Shown here in pieces: positions 53,332-64,000 of a stretch of DNA of 64,000 bases. Each line of letters begins with the position of its first letter. The first letter of the stretch is position 1. The notes under the pieces were generated by a model, which made no database searches, was not told the DNA's origin, and worked only from the letters and a program-made list of their open reading frames with translations. The translations under genes were made by a program, and so were the position numbers. Source of the DNA: Metellina segmentata (lineage: Eukaryota; Arthropoda; Arachnida; Araneae; Tetragnathidae); the NCBI GenBank assembly GCA_947359465.1, contig OX375872.1, positions 128,375,337 to 128,439,336 of the forward strand, given 5' to 3'.

Positions 53332-54587
53332 CGGTTGTTGTTCTTGTAAGGGTTGTGTTGCTCTAGTACGACGTTAATTTAAAATTACTAAACTAACCGG
53401 GCTACCACCTGAAATACGGTCAATTAACGTCACAATGGAGCAACATAACGGGCTATTGCGGACGGTCCTGGATCGATTCAGAAAGGACTGTCCGAGGACA
53501 ACACCATGCAACTTTGAGCTACGGTCAGATGACGAGGTGAACACCTGAACTCTCACCTCACTCTCCAAACTTCCACACATCGGCAGAGTGTAGACATTTC
53601 AAGCCACGACAAACTTGACGTGCACCAACCTCTACGTACACAACTGTCTTTGGTTGGACCTAGTTTTGAACTCTCGAAACGCTCTAGTTGCAAATCCGTT
53701 ACTCTTCCTACTGAGTCGGATCATTCCTATCCAGTTTGATTAGAGGATTGATCCCGGACCGTCTTTGTGGAACTTTGGAGAGCGGGTTGCAAGCTACGAA
53801 GTTGCCTCGTCATCTGACTGTGGTTCAAAATTACGTGGTGTTGTCCTCGGTTCTTTCACTTAGGGAATTGATCCCGGATAGTCGTTAATAGCCCGTTGTG
53901 TTGCTCTAGTACGATGTTAATTTAAAAACATTACCAAATTAACAATTGACCCTGGTTCAAAATTTCTTAGTGTTGTCCTCGATAGGTAGGTATTATAATT
54001 ATCGCCGCTCTGGAGCAACACAACGTGCTATTGGTGACGGTCTGGGCAGGTAGGTAAGCATTTTGATAAACGTCATACTGCAGCAACACAACTGGCTATT
54101 TATGACTGTGCGGTTAATTTGGTAATTTTTTTAGTTACATCGTACTAGAGCAACACAACGGGCTATTGACAACGGTCCAGGATCAGTCCCTTAAGGGAAA
54201 GATCCGATGATAACACCTCGTAATTTTGAACCACGGTCAGATGACGAAGCAACACCTGAGCTGGCACCCCACTCTCCAATATGACGCTCCGGGTAATTGG
54301 TAATTTTTTAGTTAACGTAGCACTAGAGCAACACAACGGGCTATTGACGACGGTCCGGGATCAGTCCCCGAGGACAACACCACGTAATTCTGAACCTCAG
54401 TCAGATGACGAGCAGCACGTGATCTGGATCCCCACTCTCCGAACTTCCCCTCCACGCCAGTGTTTGGATGTTTGAGGCCCCAGCAGATTTAACGTGCACC
54501 AACCCCCTTTGTACATGAAGGTCTTTGGTTTGAAAGATTCAAAGACAGCACCACGTAATTTAGAATCACTCTTTCCTCTTGTGTTTG
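53332..54587. repeat. Broken SINE copies
   Basis: Minus head B + body 1 at 53405-53720; plus body at 53755-53940; plus scrap at 53945-53985; minus scraps at 53990-54115; minus SINE A piece at 54118-54285; minus body at 54292-54530. No gene. Confidence 0.7.
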
Positions 54588-54930
54588 GCCGACCAACCGG
54601 TATAGTGGATAAGGTGTTAGCCTCTAGATCGGAAGGTTCCTGGTTCGAATCCGGAGCCGGGCATGGATGTTTGTAAGCGTATAGTGTAGAGGCGGCTGGT
54701 GCACCTTAAATCTGTCGTGGCCGAAAGTCCTCAAGTTGGGTTGGTGTCGAAGTTTGGATAATGTGGTGCCAGCTCAGGTATTGCCTCGTCATCTGACCGT
54801 GGTTCAATATTACGAGTTGTTGTCCTCGGATCCTTCCCTAAAGGGATTGATCCCGCATCGTTGTCAATAGCCCGTTGTGTTGCTCCAGTACGACGTTAAC
54901 AAAAAAATCATCAAAAATTACCTGTTACCT
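54588..54930 (+). repeat. SINE A, full length
   Basis: Head 'gccgaccaaccggtatagtg', box B 'ggttcgaatcc', complete body, tail 'aaaaattacctgttacc'. Confidence 0.88.
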
Positions 54931-54946
54931 TTTGGGTTTGGGGACC

Positions 54947-55222
54947 ACGGTAGCTCTGTTGGCAGAGTAACGAACTAGAAATTGAGGGGTTGTCCGTTCG
55001 AATCCAACTAAAGACCTTCGTTTACTAAGAATTATGTTTGATATTTATTAACGTCGCACTATAGCAACACAACGGAATATTTGCGACGGTCCAGGTAAGG
55101 TAACGCAATTCTAATTCACGTCTTACTAGTCCAACATAACGGGCTATTGACAACTGCGACGGTCCGGGATCTATCCACAAGGGAAATAATCGAGGACAAC
55201 GCCACGTAATTTTAAACCACGG
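54947..55222. repeat. SINE head B and minus-strand body fragments
   Basis: Plus-strand head at 54947-55020 ('cacggtagctctgttggcag', box B 'cgttcgaatccaac'), then minus-strand body pieces at 55040-55095 and 55105-55222. Confidence 0.7.
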
Positions 55223-55230
55223 GTTTGTGT

Positions 55231-55857
55231 TAGGGATGCGACATCGATATCGATGTTTTTTAAAAAACATCGATGTTTTTAACATCGATGTATTGGAGTC
55301 GATGTTTTTGTAACATCGATGTTTATACTTGTCGATGTATCGTTATAAAAATTTGAAAATTAACAAAGTAGCATAATTTTCATAATCAGCAAATTGAACA
55401 TACTTATTGACCAAAATGGCCAAGAGTGAAGGGCCTGAAAAGTAGGGAAGCGACATCGATGTGGATGTTTTCAAAACATTGATGTTTTATAAAAACATCA
55501 ATGCATTGGAGCCGATGTCGCATCTTTAGTTGCTAAACCAGTTTTAAGAAATGGGGAAAAAAGTTTAAATACACTGAATTTTAAAAACATCGATGATTTA
55601 TGTATTATTAACATCGATGTTTTAAATTTGAACATTGATGTTTCAAAAGATCGATATTTTGCTAGAGATGTCGCATCAATAGTTGCTAAACCAGTTTTAA
55701 GAAATGGGGAAAAAAGTTTAAATACACTGAATTTTAAAAATATCGATGTTTAAAAACATCGATGTTTTTGGGTCGATGTATTATCAACATCAATGTTTTA
55801 ATTTTGAACATCGATGTTTCAAAACATCGATGTTTTGTTGTCGATGTCGCATCCCTA
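55231..55857. mobile_element. hAT-type MITE, second copy, with internal duplication
   Basis: 627 bp with inverted ends 'tagggatgcgacatcgat' and 'cgatgtcgcatcccta' between a perfect 8-bp duplication gtttgtgt (55223-55230, 55858-55865). Same family as 25304-25732. A block starting 'gttgctaaaccagttttaag' occurs at about 55528 and 55682, so about 154 bp is duplicated internally. CATCGATG motifs are dense throughout. Confidence 0.9.
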
Positions 55858-55865
55858 GTTTGTGT

Positions 55866-56065
55866 ACAAAGGGGGCTCGTGTAAGTTAAATTTGCCGTAG
55901 CCTCAAATGTCTTCATTTTGGCGTTGTGAGGAAGTTTAGAGAGGGGTACCGGCTCGGATGTGACATCGTCATCTGACCGTGTTTTAAAATTACGTCATGT
56001 TGTCCTCGATCTTTCCCATCGATATTGATCCCTGACACGTAACGTCGCCAATAGGCTGTTGTGTA
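55866..56065 (+). repeat. SINE body 1 flanking the MITE
   Basis: 'acaaagggggctcgtg', 'ctcaaatgtcttcattttgg', 'catctgaccgtg' and the rest of body 1, ending where the next transposon begins. Confidence 0.75.
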
Positions 56066-56069
56066 AAGG

Positions 56070-57020
56070 GATTGCAATCCGGTCGGAATGACAGTATTCC
56101 GGCAGGATTGGTACTTTGTTAATAAGTCTATATAACCAATGTGTATTTTTCCAAAATCGGCTGAGTGAAAGTAGGTAAAAAGGATATTCCAAATTGACGA
56201 ACAAAACGTTTATTTTAGCATCAGAAAATCAATTTTTTATAATAACTATTATAGTAACAACTAGTACTAGTTGTAGTAAGTATTAAATGATTGATGATGG
56301 TCAGTCTTACTAGTTTCCACACCAAAAAACATCAGTTTGTATTATTCGTAGTACTTTTCTATTTATCAAAATTAAGTAGTCTCTATCTCTAATGTCGTTG
56401 AGCAAATGACATATAAATTGTACCTAACCTGCATAAAAATCTAATCTTTGGCAGTTTTTGGTCTACATAACAAACAAGGGAACTCTTAATTCTTCTTAAT
56501 TGCTTAAATCAAAGTGATATAGTAATGAAAATCACTTTTGATTTTGAAAGAACGATTTAAAGAAACAAATCGTATTAATTGTGTCATCTCCCAACGTACT
56601 TCTCAATGAACTGCAAATATAACCAGCGACCGAGAAGACCCTCTCGGCTTCGACACTTGTTGGTTTAACCTTCATTAAGTAGTAGTACGTAAGTTACAAA
56701 TATATTCCTTTGACTCCATTTCATATGAAATCATTTCTTTCTTCAGTATTTTCTCAAAATCTGTTTCTTTTCTAAAGTTTGTCTTTTTACAAAATCTTCA
56801 TTTTTTTGCAAAATTTTCTCTCAAATTCCACTTTATTAAAAAAAAATATTATTGATCATTTAATTTATTATTTACTAGAACTCTCCAAACTGATGATCGA
56901 AAAATATAAAATCGATTAACTCACAATCGATTGCTTAATTAACGATTTTGAGACTTTAAAGTTGGGTTTAAATAATCGATTAATTTTTTTTTTTTAAATT
57001 CGGGTTTATCGGATCCTGTC
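56070..57020 (-). mobile_element. hAT transposon remnant with transposase C-terminus
   Basis: Minus strand at about 56532-56685 reads KPTSVEAERVFSVAGYICSS, then LRSTLGDDTIN, ending at a stop. This is the conserved hAT C-terminal dimerisation region. Ends near 56071 ('gattgcaatccggtcgg') and 57010 ('tcctgtccggattc') are loosely inverted. The rest of the transposase is gone. It splits a SINE body ('ggctgttgtgt' before, 'gtgacgttaattt' after). Confidence 0.7.
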
Positions 57021-57850
57021 CGGATTCAGCGTGACGTTAATTTAAAAATACCAAATACCCGGACTGATAGCGGTTTTGTTTCCAGGTTGTAGGTATTTTT
57101 AATTAACATCGCATTGGAGCAACACAACCGTCTATTGGCGTTGAACTGGAACAGAAAACGTCTTCAGTATCTTTGAAATTAAGACAGTCGAATATAAGGT
57201 CTCCTACGTTTTTTGAGTTGGTAAAAATATTTTTGTGATCAAGCCAAAATTCAAACATAAATATCAAAATATACATACTACATACAAAATTTACCGACAT
57301 TTTTTGAGTTGGTAAAAATATTTTTGTTGAAGCCAAAATTCAAACATTCAATATTAGTCATCTGACAGTGGTTCAAAATTACGAAGTACTGTCCTCGAAT
57401 CTTTCCCTCAAGGCACTGATCCCGGACCGTCGTCATTAGCCCGTTGTGTTGCTCTAGTACGACGTTAACTAAAATTACCAAATTACCATCAAACATAAAT
57501 ATCAAAATCAGCTGTAACCCGAGATTTTTTTTTTAAAGCCTGGTATTTTTTAGGACACCAAATAAACACAAAAACCTGTTGTGTTGCTCCAGGTCGACGT
57601 TCATTTAAAAATACCACACCAAATAAATACAATTCAACCGTCGTTATGGTTGTTAGGTTGTTAATTAACGCCGCACTGGAACAACACAAAGAGTAATTAA
57701 TTGTTAATTTTTTAATTAACGTCGTACTAGGGCAACTCAACGGGCTATTAACGACAGTCCAGGATCAATCCCCTGAGGGAAAGATCCGAGGACAAAACAC
57801 CAAGTAATTTTGAATCAACGTCAGATGACGAACAACACAAAGGGAAATTG
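57021..57850. repeat. SINE fragments and a local duplication
   Basis: Minus body scraps at 57080-57140 and 57655-57850; plus-strand 5'-truncated SINE at 57356-57488; plus scrap at 57565-57620. A host block 'tttttgagttggtaaaaata' ... 'gccaaaattcaaacat' occurs at about 57211 and 57302. Confidence 0.65.
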
Positions 57851-58730
57851 GCGACATATAGTTAATGAAAAAAATTAAATCAGCAATACTAAAATATTTA
57901 ATATTGGCATGTGGTGCCATCTATTGTCACAAATGGAAACCAATATAAATGTCTAGATAAGTTCGTCAATAGATGGCTCTGTGAGTTCTTATTCGTTGTT
58001 ATTTTTTTATAAGATTCAGAAATGGGCGAATTCATCACTAGCTGTTTGTTTTATTGTAATGCATTGTTTTGGTTTTGCTTTTGGAATTTGGTTAACATTG
58101 TGCTTCGACTTTTTTAGTTTACACTTATAATTGTATTAAATAAATACAATTAAATGTGTTTTATATAAGTATACAATCTCTTACCACTAGATGGCGGCAT
58201 AATCACCAGAAAACCGAAGCAATTTTCGAACAGGGCCTTTGAACTGTTGACCGCAAGCAGGTCCGTCCTAAGATATTTGGCGCAGGTGAGCTACTAACAA
58301 TAATGCGCCCCTCTTCATAAGAAAATACAAGGGAGAGGGGTGACAGGTGAAGTTTTAAAAGAAAGAGAACGAGAAAAAACTAGTCACCGTGTGGTCTCCA
58401 GCCGTCAAACTGATTTGAGTGCAAGCAAAATTTGCCGCACCAATAGACTGGTGCTCCGGGGCTATAGCCCATTTAGCCCTGTAGTAGGGATGGCCCTGAT
58501 CGCAAGATCTGATCGCTATATATTATTAGTCAATCTAAACGCTCTAACAAGTTCAATACTCTTTGGTCTGTATTTCAACCAACTTTGCGAATGCAATGAA
58601 TAAAATTCTACAAAATTTCCGAATCCTTATTTCTGCACATCATCTTCAAGCATGTTCAAGATTGGGCTTTGTGGCACAAGGGCCATATAACGTTAAGTAA
58701 ATGGACATTCACACCAGAAAAGTTTATCAA
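57851..58730. other. Spacer, no gene recognised
   Basis: AT-rich to 58240, then more balanced sequence with an 87-codon open frame at 58340-58603 (plus) that has no recognisable motif. Confidence 0.35.
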
Positions 58731-58734
58731 GTTA

Positions 58735-59280
58735 TTATTTCTCCTATAACTAGAAAAGTTACAGGAGAAATACAACCAGGAAGGAATCTAACCGGTGCAG
58801 CCTACAATTTGCAGGTTGTTAACACATTGTGTAACCCAATGAACTACGCAGATATGTTATACGCTCTGCTTCATAACATGAAAGCAGAGAAAATATTTTA
58901 GAGGTAAGTAGTTGATTTAGGGTCACACTGGGGGCCACACAATAAGCTATTGGTGAAGGTCCGGGAACAACCTTGATGGGAAATATCCGAGGATCATACC
59001 TCGTAATTTTGAACCACGGTTCTTTCTTTTCAGAGTATTGAACGTTTAATATTATTGATAAGAAAATTAATGTACGGTTTTCGTTTTTAATGGCACAAAG
59101 GGCAGGTCTGAACAAGCTGCGAAAGATCCGTGGCTAGGACTTCGTAATTTTGAACCACGGTCAGATGAAGAGGTCAACACCTGAGCTGACAACCCAATCT
59201 CCAAACTTCCTCACCACAATAACGTGAGGACATTTGAGATCAGGACAGATTTGACGAACACTTCGCTACTCTCCTGTTGT
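58735..59280 (-). repeat. SINE D fragment and two SINE body 1 fragments
   Basis: 58735-58830 matches family D ('gcctacaatttgcaggttg'). 58905-59025 and 59125-59280 are minus-strand body 1 pieces ('gacctcgtaattttgaacc'-like, 'caacacctgagctgac'). Confidence 0.65.
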
Positions 59281-59313
59281 TAACCGTCAACTCCAGCAAT
59301 TAGGGGTTCCGTA

Positions 59314-59315
<2 letters not shown>

Positions 59316-59365
<50 letters not shown>
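59316..59365. repeat. (TA)n microsatellite, left of transposon
   Basis: About 50 bp of TA repeats directly abutting the transposon end; continues on the other side at 60869-60955. Together they are one split microsatellite. Confidence 0.95.
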
Positions 59366-59368
<3 letters not shown>

Positions 59369-60865
59369 GGTGGTCCCGAATTCATGGTACAAACTTTAAT
59401 GGTAGGTACAGGACATTGTAACAATGATTTATTGTATAGGAATGTATAGTCGCAAGTGACGCGGTGAGGCGTAAACAGGGGAAATAAAAGGAAAGAGAAA
59501 TGGAGTGATCGGTTGGTATCATTGCCGGTAGAGGGCAGTAGATGTCTAGCCGCTGTTGAACATGATGCATCGCAGTAGGGAAAAGCGCCATTCACAATTG
59601 TGCTGCCGTAGACGATGGGTGACTTTACGTATGCAGAAAAAGCAGACATGCATTACATGTACGGCCGTGCAAATGGTAACGGCAGAGCTGCGTTACGAAT
59701 GTATCGCGCGGAGTATCCTGATCGACGAATGCCGGATCATAGAATTTTTCAACGGTTACATCGTCAACTTTGTGAAACAGGTGCGTTCGACGTCAACAGA
59801 CATGGCGCTGGTCGAGTAAGAGCTGTACGCACTCCAAGGCTGGAAGAAAGCATCTTGAACATTGTGGCTGATAGACCCGAGTCAAGCACAAGAACTGTTG
59901 CGCGTGACGTAGGTGTGAGTCATCAGACTGTATGCAGAGTGTTAAACGAAAATCGCTTACACCCCTTCCATTTTCAGAAAGTACAAGCATTGAATCCGGC
60001 AGATTATCCTCGCCGCGTGAACTTCTGCCTGTGGGTGATGCAGCAATGTGCGTTGCAGCCGGATTTCGTAGATTATGTGCTATTTACAGATGAAGCGACA
60101 TTTTCACGCGAGGGTGTCTTTAATGCGCACAATTCCCATGTGTGGGCAACCGATAATCCACATGCAACGCGTCGACATGCGTTTCAACAACGTTTCAGTA
60201 TTAATGTGTGGGCTGGTATTGTGAACGACTTTTTGATTGGCCCATACTTACTACCCACTCGGCTCACTGGCGGAAGCTATCTTATTTTTCTGAAAGAAGT
60301 GTTACCACAACTGCTGCATGATGTTCCGATCGCCATTCGTAACCGCATGTGGTTTCAGCACGATGGGGCGCCAGCACACTTCAGCATTGATGTACGGAAT
60401 TACCTGAATGCCACGTTTGGTACTCGATGGATTGGGCGTGGTGGACCAGTCCCTTGGCCACCCCGATCTCCCGATTTATCGAGCCTCGATTACTTTTTAT
60501 GGGGACATCTAAAGCATCTTGTTTATGAGACTCCAGTTGACTCAGATGAGGATCTCGTCGCTCGCTTATCTGTAGCTGCTGCAGGTGTGCGTGAAATACC
60601 AGGCATCTTTGAACGTGTACGCCAATCGCTCCACCGACGCTGTCAAGCATGTATCGATACTGGTGGACGCAATTTTGAACAATTACTGTAAACATGACAC
60701 TTGTCAACAACGCTTTCAATAAAATCTTTGTTTTTCCTTTCGGCCGTTATTTCCCCTGTTTTCGCCTCACCGCGTCACTTGCGACTATACATTCCTATAC
60801 AATAAATCATTGTTACAATGTCCTGTACCTACCATTAAAGTTTGTACCATGAATTCGGGACCACC

Positions 60866-60868
<3 letters not shown>
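59366..60868 (+). mobile_element. DD41D Tc1/mariner-superfamily transposon, apparently intact
   Basis: 1503 bp with inverted repeats of 122 bp (59366-59487 and 60747-60868) differing at only about one position, beginning 'cagggtggtcccgaattc'. It inserted at TA within a TA microsatellite and carries one uninterrupted transposase gene. Near-identical ends and an open gene suggest recent activity. Confidence 0.95.
59615..60691 (+). CDS. Transposase, DD41D (IS630-Tc1-mariner) family, 358 aa
   Basis: Cuts and pastes its own element at TA sites. The N-terminal half holds helix-turn-helix DNA-binding regions (about residues 10-55 and 91-112, STRTVARDVGVSHQTVCRVL). The DDE catalytic domain has Asp159 (LFTDEATF), Asp250 (FQHDGAPAHF) and Asp292 (SSLDYFLWG). 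There are 41 residues between the second and third Asp, where mariner has 34, so it belongs to the DD41D group. ATG 59615 starts the only frame; the stop is at 60689-60691 and AATAAA follows at 60718. No frameshift or stop is seen. Confidence 0.95.
   Translation: MGDFTYAEKADMHYMYGRANGNGRAALRMYRAEYPDRRMPDHRIFQRLHRQLCETGAFDVNRHGAGRVRAVRTPRLEESILNIVADRPESSTRTVARDVGVSHQTVCRVLNENRLHPFHFQKVQALNPADYPRRVNFCLWVMQQCALQPDFVDYVLFTDEATFSREGVFNAHNSHVWATDNPHATRRHAFQQRFSINVWAGIVNDFLIGPYLLPTRLTGGSYLIFLKEVLPQLLHDVPIAIRNRMWFQHDGAPAHFSIDVRNYLNATFGTRWIGRGGPVPWPPRSPDLSSLDYFLWGHLKHLVYETPVDSDEDLVARLSVAAAGVREIPGIFERVRQSLHRRCQACIDTGGRNFEQLL

Positions 60869-60955
<87 letters not shown>
60869..60955. repeat. (TA)n microsatellite, right of transposon
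   Basis: About 85 bp of uninterrupted TA repeats. Confidence 0.95.
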
Positions 60956-60956
<1 letters not shown>

Positions 60957-61004
60957 ATATTTCCCCTTGGGAATGATCCTGGAACATCTAAGTAATGCCG
61001 AATC

Positions 61005-61185
61005 CCTTCATCCAACCTAATGCTGGTGGATTCAGATGTGCGAGGTCAATATTACATAGGACGTTTCGTTAGTGAGTACTTGGTGAGTAAAGGTAAAATA
61101 CTGGGACCCTTGATCCAACATGATGCTGGTTACATATGTAGGAGGACGGTTATATGAGGTACGGTTCGTAAGTGAGTACCTGACT
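61005..61185 (+). repeat. Two-copy ~105-bp tandem repeat
   Basis: 'cttcatccaacctaatgctgg' and 'ttgatccaacatgatgctgg' each lead to 'gttagtgagtacttgg' or 'gtaagtgagtacctga'. Confidence 0.65.
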
Positions 61186-61410
61186 TAAGCTTCCAAAAGG
61201 TCCGTAGAGTCACAGTGTGTTTTCCCATTGTTCCAGCAACTTGCGAGGTGTAAGCTGTGTAAGTATAATTCCTGCAGCTTATCGTAGGTGTATCTATCTC
61301 TTTTAAGTCAATGAATTTTCCATGTTTGTATATTCATTACCTGACGTTGTTTGTCTTGCGTGTTCGGCACGGCTTTGCCAAATATGGCTCTTGCGCCATA
61401 AATCCCAACC
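61186..61410 (+). repeat. SINE family D fragment
   Basis: 'cagcaacttgcgaggtgtaa' with box-B-like 'gtataattcctg', then 'tattcattacctgacgttg', 'gtgttcggcacggctttgcc' and 'catgaaatcccaaccaacc'-like end. Confidence 0.7.
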
Positions 61411-62099
61411 AACCAATAGGGCTTTTTTAGAAAGATGTGCATTGGCAAACCAGTTTCGTGTCCTTCAGCAAGGCGTGATCTGCTATCTGTCACTGCTCCA
61501 CCAATTGAAAAGTATCACTACTTAATGCTTCCTCCAATTCAAAAATTCATCTGTTTGTAGATCTTGATGCACTACTTACGTGTCTTGCATATTGATCTCT
61601 AGGACAAAAAAGTTGCACATTTACTTCTCACTGAAGCAAAGGTATCAGGACAATGTGAATGTAAAAAGCATAAATCTAATTTTATCTGGCATTGCCATCT
61701 TCCTTTGGCCTTAAATATTGTCTTCTGTGTCCACTATTAGCGGCAAATACAGCTATAGAAATATTTTATGCCCTGGAAGTGCCTCATAGGTCATTTGATA
61801 TATTTTTCGCTTTATATTTCGTCTCCACTGATAACTATAAGCTGAAAATTACCGTTTTCACAACTGATATCTTCGTATAAATATGACGCTTCGTTAAACT
61901 TAAGCTTATACCTTAAAAAGTCATTGTCGAGTCAGATCGAATTCCAATTGTAGTTCATAAAAGACCTTTCGTAGTTTTGAAGAATCTTTCAAACGTTTAA
62001 AACATTGGAAACAGTAATTACCTTTTTAAACATATCCCCTCTTAGAAAGGTCACAGATACCATTGTGTTGAGGAATAACGGGTCACAAATCGGAAAAAA
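61411..62099. other. Spacer, no gene recognised
   Basis: AT-rich; nothing recognised. Confidence 0.35.
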
Positions 62100-63420
62100 C
62101 ATTTTGTGTGGCATAAATGTATAGTAGACATTGGGTGTTGTTTCTACTCGCCATGATCAAAACAGTAAAAATCTAATGCTGCTATACCAATTATCATAAA
62201 GTAGTTGTTAACTTATATATATGAACATCCCTGTGCACACTATTCATAAGTCAATAAATCAATATCCTTGCTAATTTTACAAGATTTTCCTTTCATGAAA
62301 CTGTCTCTTCCATTTGCCTCGACGTAATCTTTTAGATCCTAAGGTTGTTCTTCACCTCTTTACGAGTATATTCCCTTATCAATGCATTCCTTTTCGCCTT
62401 TTTCAATCACGTTTCCTAAGTTGAACCTTCCGCGCGCGGTTTTCACTTCACATTCCTCATAAAATTCCTACCCGCCATGATCCAAGTAGTCAAGAATCTA
62501 ATGACGCAATATCATTTATTGTAAGGAGTTATTAACTTTTATCGAAATCCCTGTGCACAGTATTCCTTCGGTACCAAATGAATGTCCATACCAATTTAAA
62601 GGTTTTCTTTTATAAAACTATCTCTTATAAATTTGCCTCGATGCCTCTTAGATCCTAAGATCATTTCCATCTCTACGAATACATTCCCATATCAACTCTT
62701 TCGTTTTCGTCACTCAAGTTCCATTCATTCCACATAAAGTTCCTACCAGTCATGATTCAAACAGTCAGAAACCTAATGCTGTTGTATTATTTATTGTTAG
62801 GGAGTTAACTTTCATAGACATCTCTGAATGTAGTATTTCTAAGTGAATGTATTTCTAAGTAACAAATGAATGTCCATCCTAATTTTACAAGGTTATCCTT
62901 TCTGGACATAAATCTATCTTCCAATTGCCTCGTCGTAATATCTAGGATCCAAAGTTCTCTTCCACCTCTTTACGAATAAATTCCCGTAGGAGCATTTTCT
63001 TTTTTGTTATTCAAGTTTCCCGTTTTCACTTCATTCCTCATAAAGTTGCTACCCACCAAGATTCAAACAGTCATAAACCTAACGCTGTTGTATCAGTTAA
63101 TGACACGGAGTTGCAAACTTTTATGGAAATCTCTGTATACAGTATTCCTAAGTCACAAAATGGAAGTCCATGCTAATTTTACAGTTTTCATTTCATACAA
63201 TATCTTCCATTTGCCACGATGTCTTAGATCTATCTTAGATCCTAAGCCCGTTTCCACCTCTTTACGGGTACAGTCCCGTAGCAACACATTCTTTTTCGTT
63301 ACTCACGTTTCCCGAGTTGAACTTCCCCGTTTTCACTTTATCATTCCTTAGAGAGCTCCTTCCCGCGCCGTGATCCTACAGTCAAAAATCTGATGCTGCT
63401 ATATCCGGACTAGGAGATGC
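62100..63420. repeat. Satellite-like tandem array, ~300-bp unit, about four copies
   Basis: The anchor 'catgattcaaacagtc' and variants occur near 62150, 62473, 62748, 63055 and 63368 (spacings about 323, 275, 307, 313). Each unit also contains 'tgtgcacagtattcctaag', 'cttccatttgcctcgacg', 'cctctttacgaat' and 'ttcccgttttcacttc'. Units are 70-85% alike by eye. Confidence 0.8.
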
Positions 63421-63599
63421 GGGTAACTCACCTTAATTTAGTCATAGTGATGATCTCTTGAACCTCTCTGGAAGAGCGAGTGAGGGCGTTACCACGGGAA
63501 AGGGAATTGCCCTTTTTGTTTTGCCTGGTCTTCCATCATTTGTAGCTTTTGTTCGCGTGGAAAGTCAAGGGTAACACTACGGAGTTGGATGGGAAAGAA

Positions 63600-64000
63600 G
63601 TGTACGTGCAATAAAATTTATTATGCTGGATGTTCCAGAAAATAGATCGCATTAAGAAGTACTCGTCCAAGTTGAATGATGTGTTCAATCAGTAAAATAG
63701 ACTGGACGCGAAAGTAGTGCGTATACAATACAACTTCTTACGTCTTTTGTTCTAGAAAATAGATCGTTTTAAGTACTGGTCCAACTTGAGTGATGTCAAT
63801 CATTCAAGTTGCACGAGGTCAAAGTTAATCAGAAACATTGGAGTTCTCAATCTTATGAGACAAACGCATTTGGACGGAAAAGTAGTGGATATACATCAAA
63901 ACTTCTTAAAGTTCCAGAAAATAGAATGCTTTAAGAAGTACTCGTCCAAGTTGAATGATGTGTACAACCAGTAAAATAAGCATTCTCAATCTTGTGAAGA
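63600..64000. repeat. Short tandem array at window end
   Basis: 'ccagaaaatagatcgc' ... 'actcgtccaagttgaatgat' recurs near 63634, 63751 and 63913. The units are 117-162 bp and the array runs off the window. Confidence 0.7.

Noticed and set aside
39680..54930. tRNA genes (perfect box B GGTTCGAATCC, box A-like motif)
   Set aside because: Every case is followed by a SINE body and tail and no acceptor stem closes; these are SINE heads.
58340..58603. An 87-codon plus-strand frame
   Set aside because: No motif, no splice context or homology recognised, repeat-rich surroundings.
59287..61015. Frames with long Ile-Tyr runs
   Set aside because: Translation of the TA microsatellite.

Overview
The window looks like non-coding-rich nuclear DNA from an arthropod, most likely a spider. 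It is AT-rich, has split genes with GT-AG introns, and is packed with Tc1/mariner, hAT, pogo, P/THAP9-like, BEL/Pao, LINE and tRNA-derived SINE sequences. The chelicerate call rests on the general look of the repeats and on divergent MATH-domain paralogs; the sequence alone does not prove it.

Layout. 1-4.4 kb: a truncated Tc1 element and a tandem repeat of about 1.1 kb units containing an inner 30-34 bp repeat. 5.5-24.4 kb (+ strand): one split gene for a tetraspanin of the 8-cysteine (TspanC8) type, nine coding exons, about 425 codons; its introns hold SINEs, a mariner remnant, a Tc1 copy, small MITEs and tandem duplications. 24.4-37 kb: transposon graveyard (hAT-type MITE inside a SINE, jockey-like LINE, P/THAP9-like transposase, Tigger/pogo, a full SINE with 12-bp target duplication, and a LINE whose RNase H region is split by a mariner copy).

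37-52 kb (- strand): three intronless paralogs in the same orientation, each with two divergent MATH (TRAF-like) domains and no BTB domain visible. Two carry long C-terminal arrays of a 12-residue (36-bp) unit: 13 units in gene 2 and 28 in gene 3, homogenised to different sequences in the same register. Gene 1 has one diverged unit and decayed remnants past its stop. All three share an upstream GCATGCGC-type block about 130 bp before the start. A BEL/Pao remnant with one LTR lies between genes 1 and 2, and young SINEs fill the spacers. This cluster is the strongest candidate for something undescribed.

52-64 kb: dense SINE fragments, a second hAT-type MITE with a perfect 8-bp target duplication, a decayed hAT transposase, and an apparently intact 1503-bp DD41D Tc1/mariner-superfamily transposon (122-bp inverted repeats, 358-aa transposase) sitting in a TA microsatellite. 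The right end is a satellite-like array of about 300-bp units and a second short tandem array.

Apart from the tetraspanin, the three MATH genes and the DD41D transposase, no intact gene was recognised. No RNA genes were found; the tRNA-like motifs are SINE heads.
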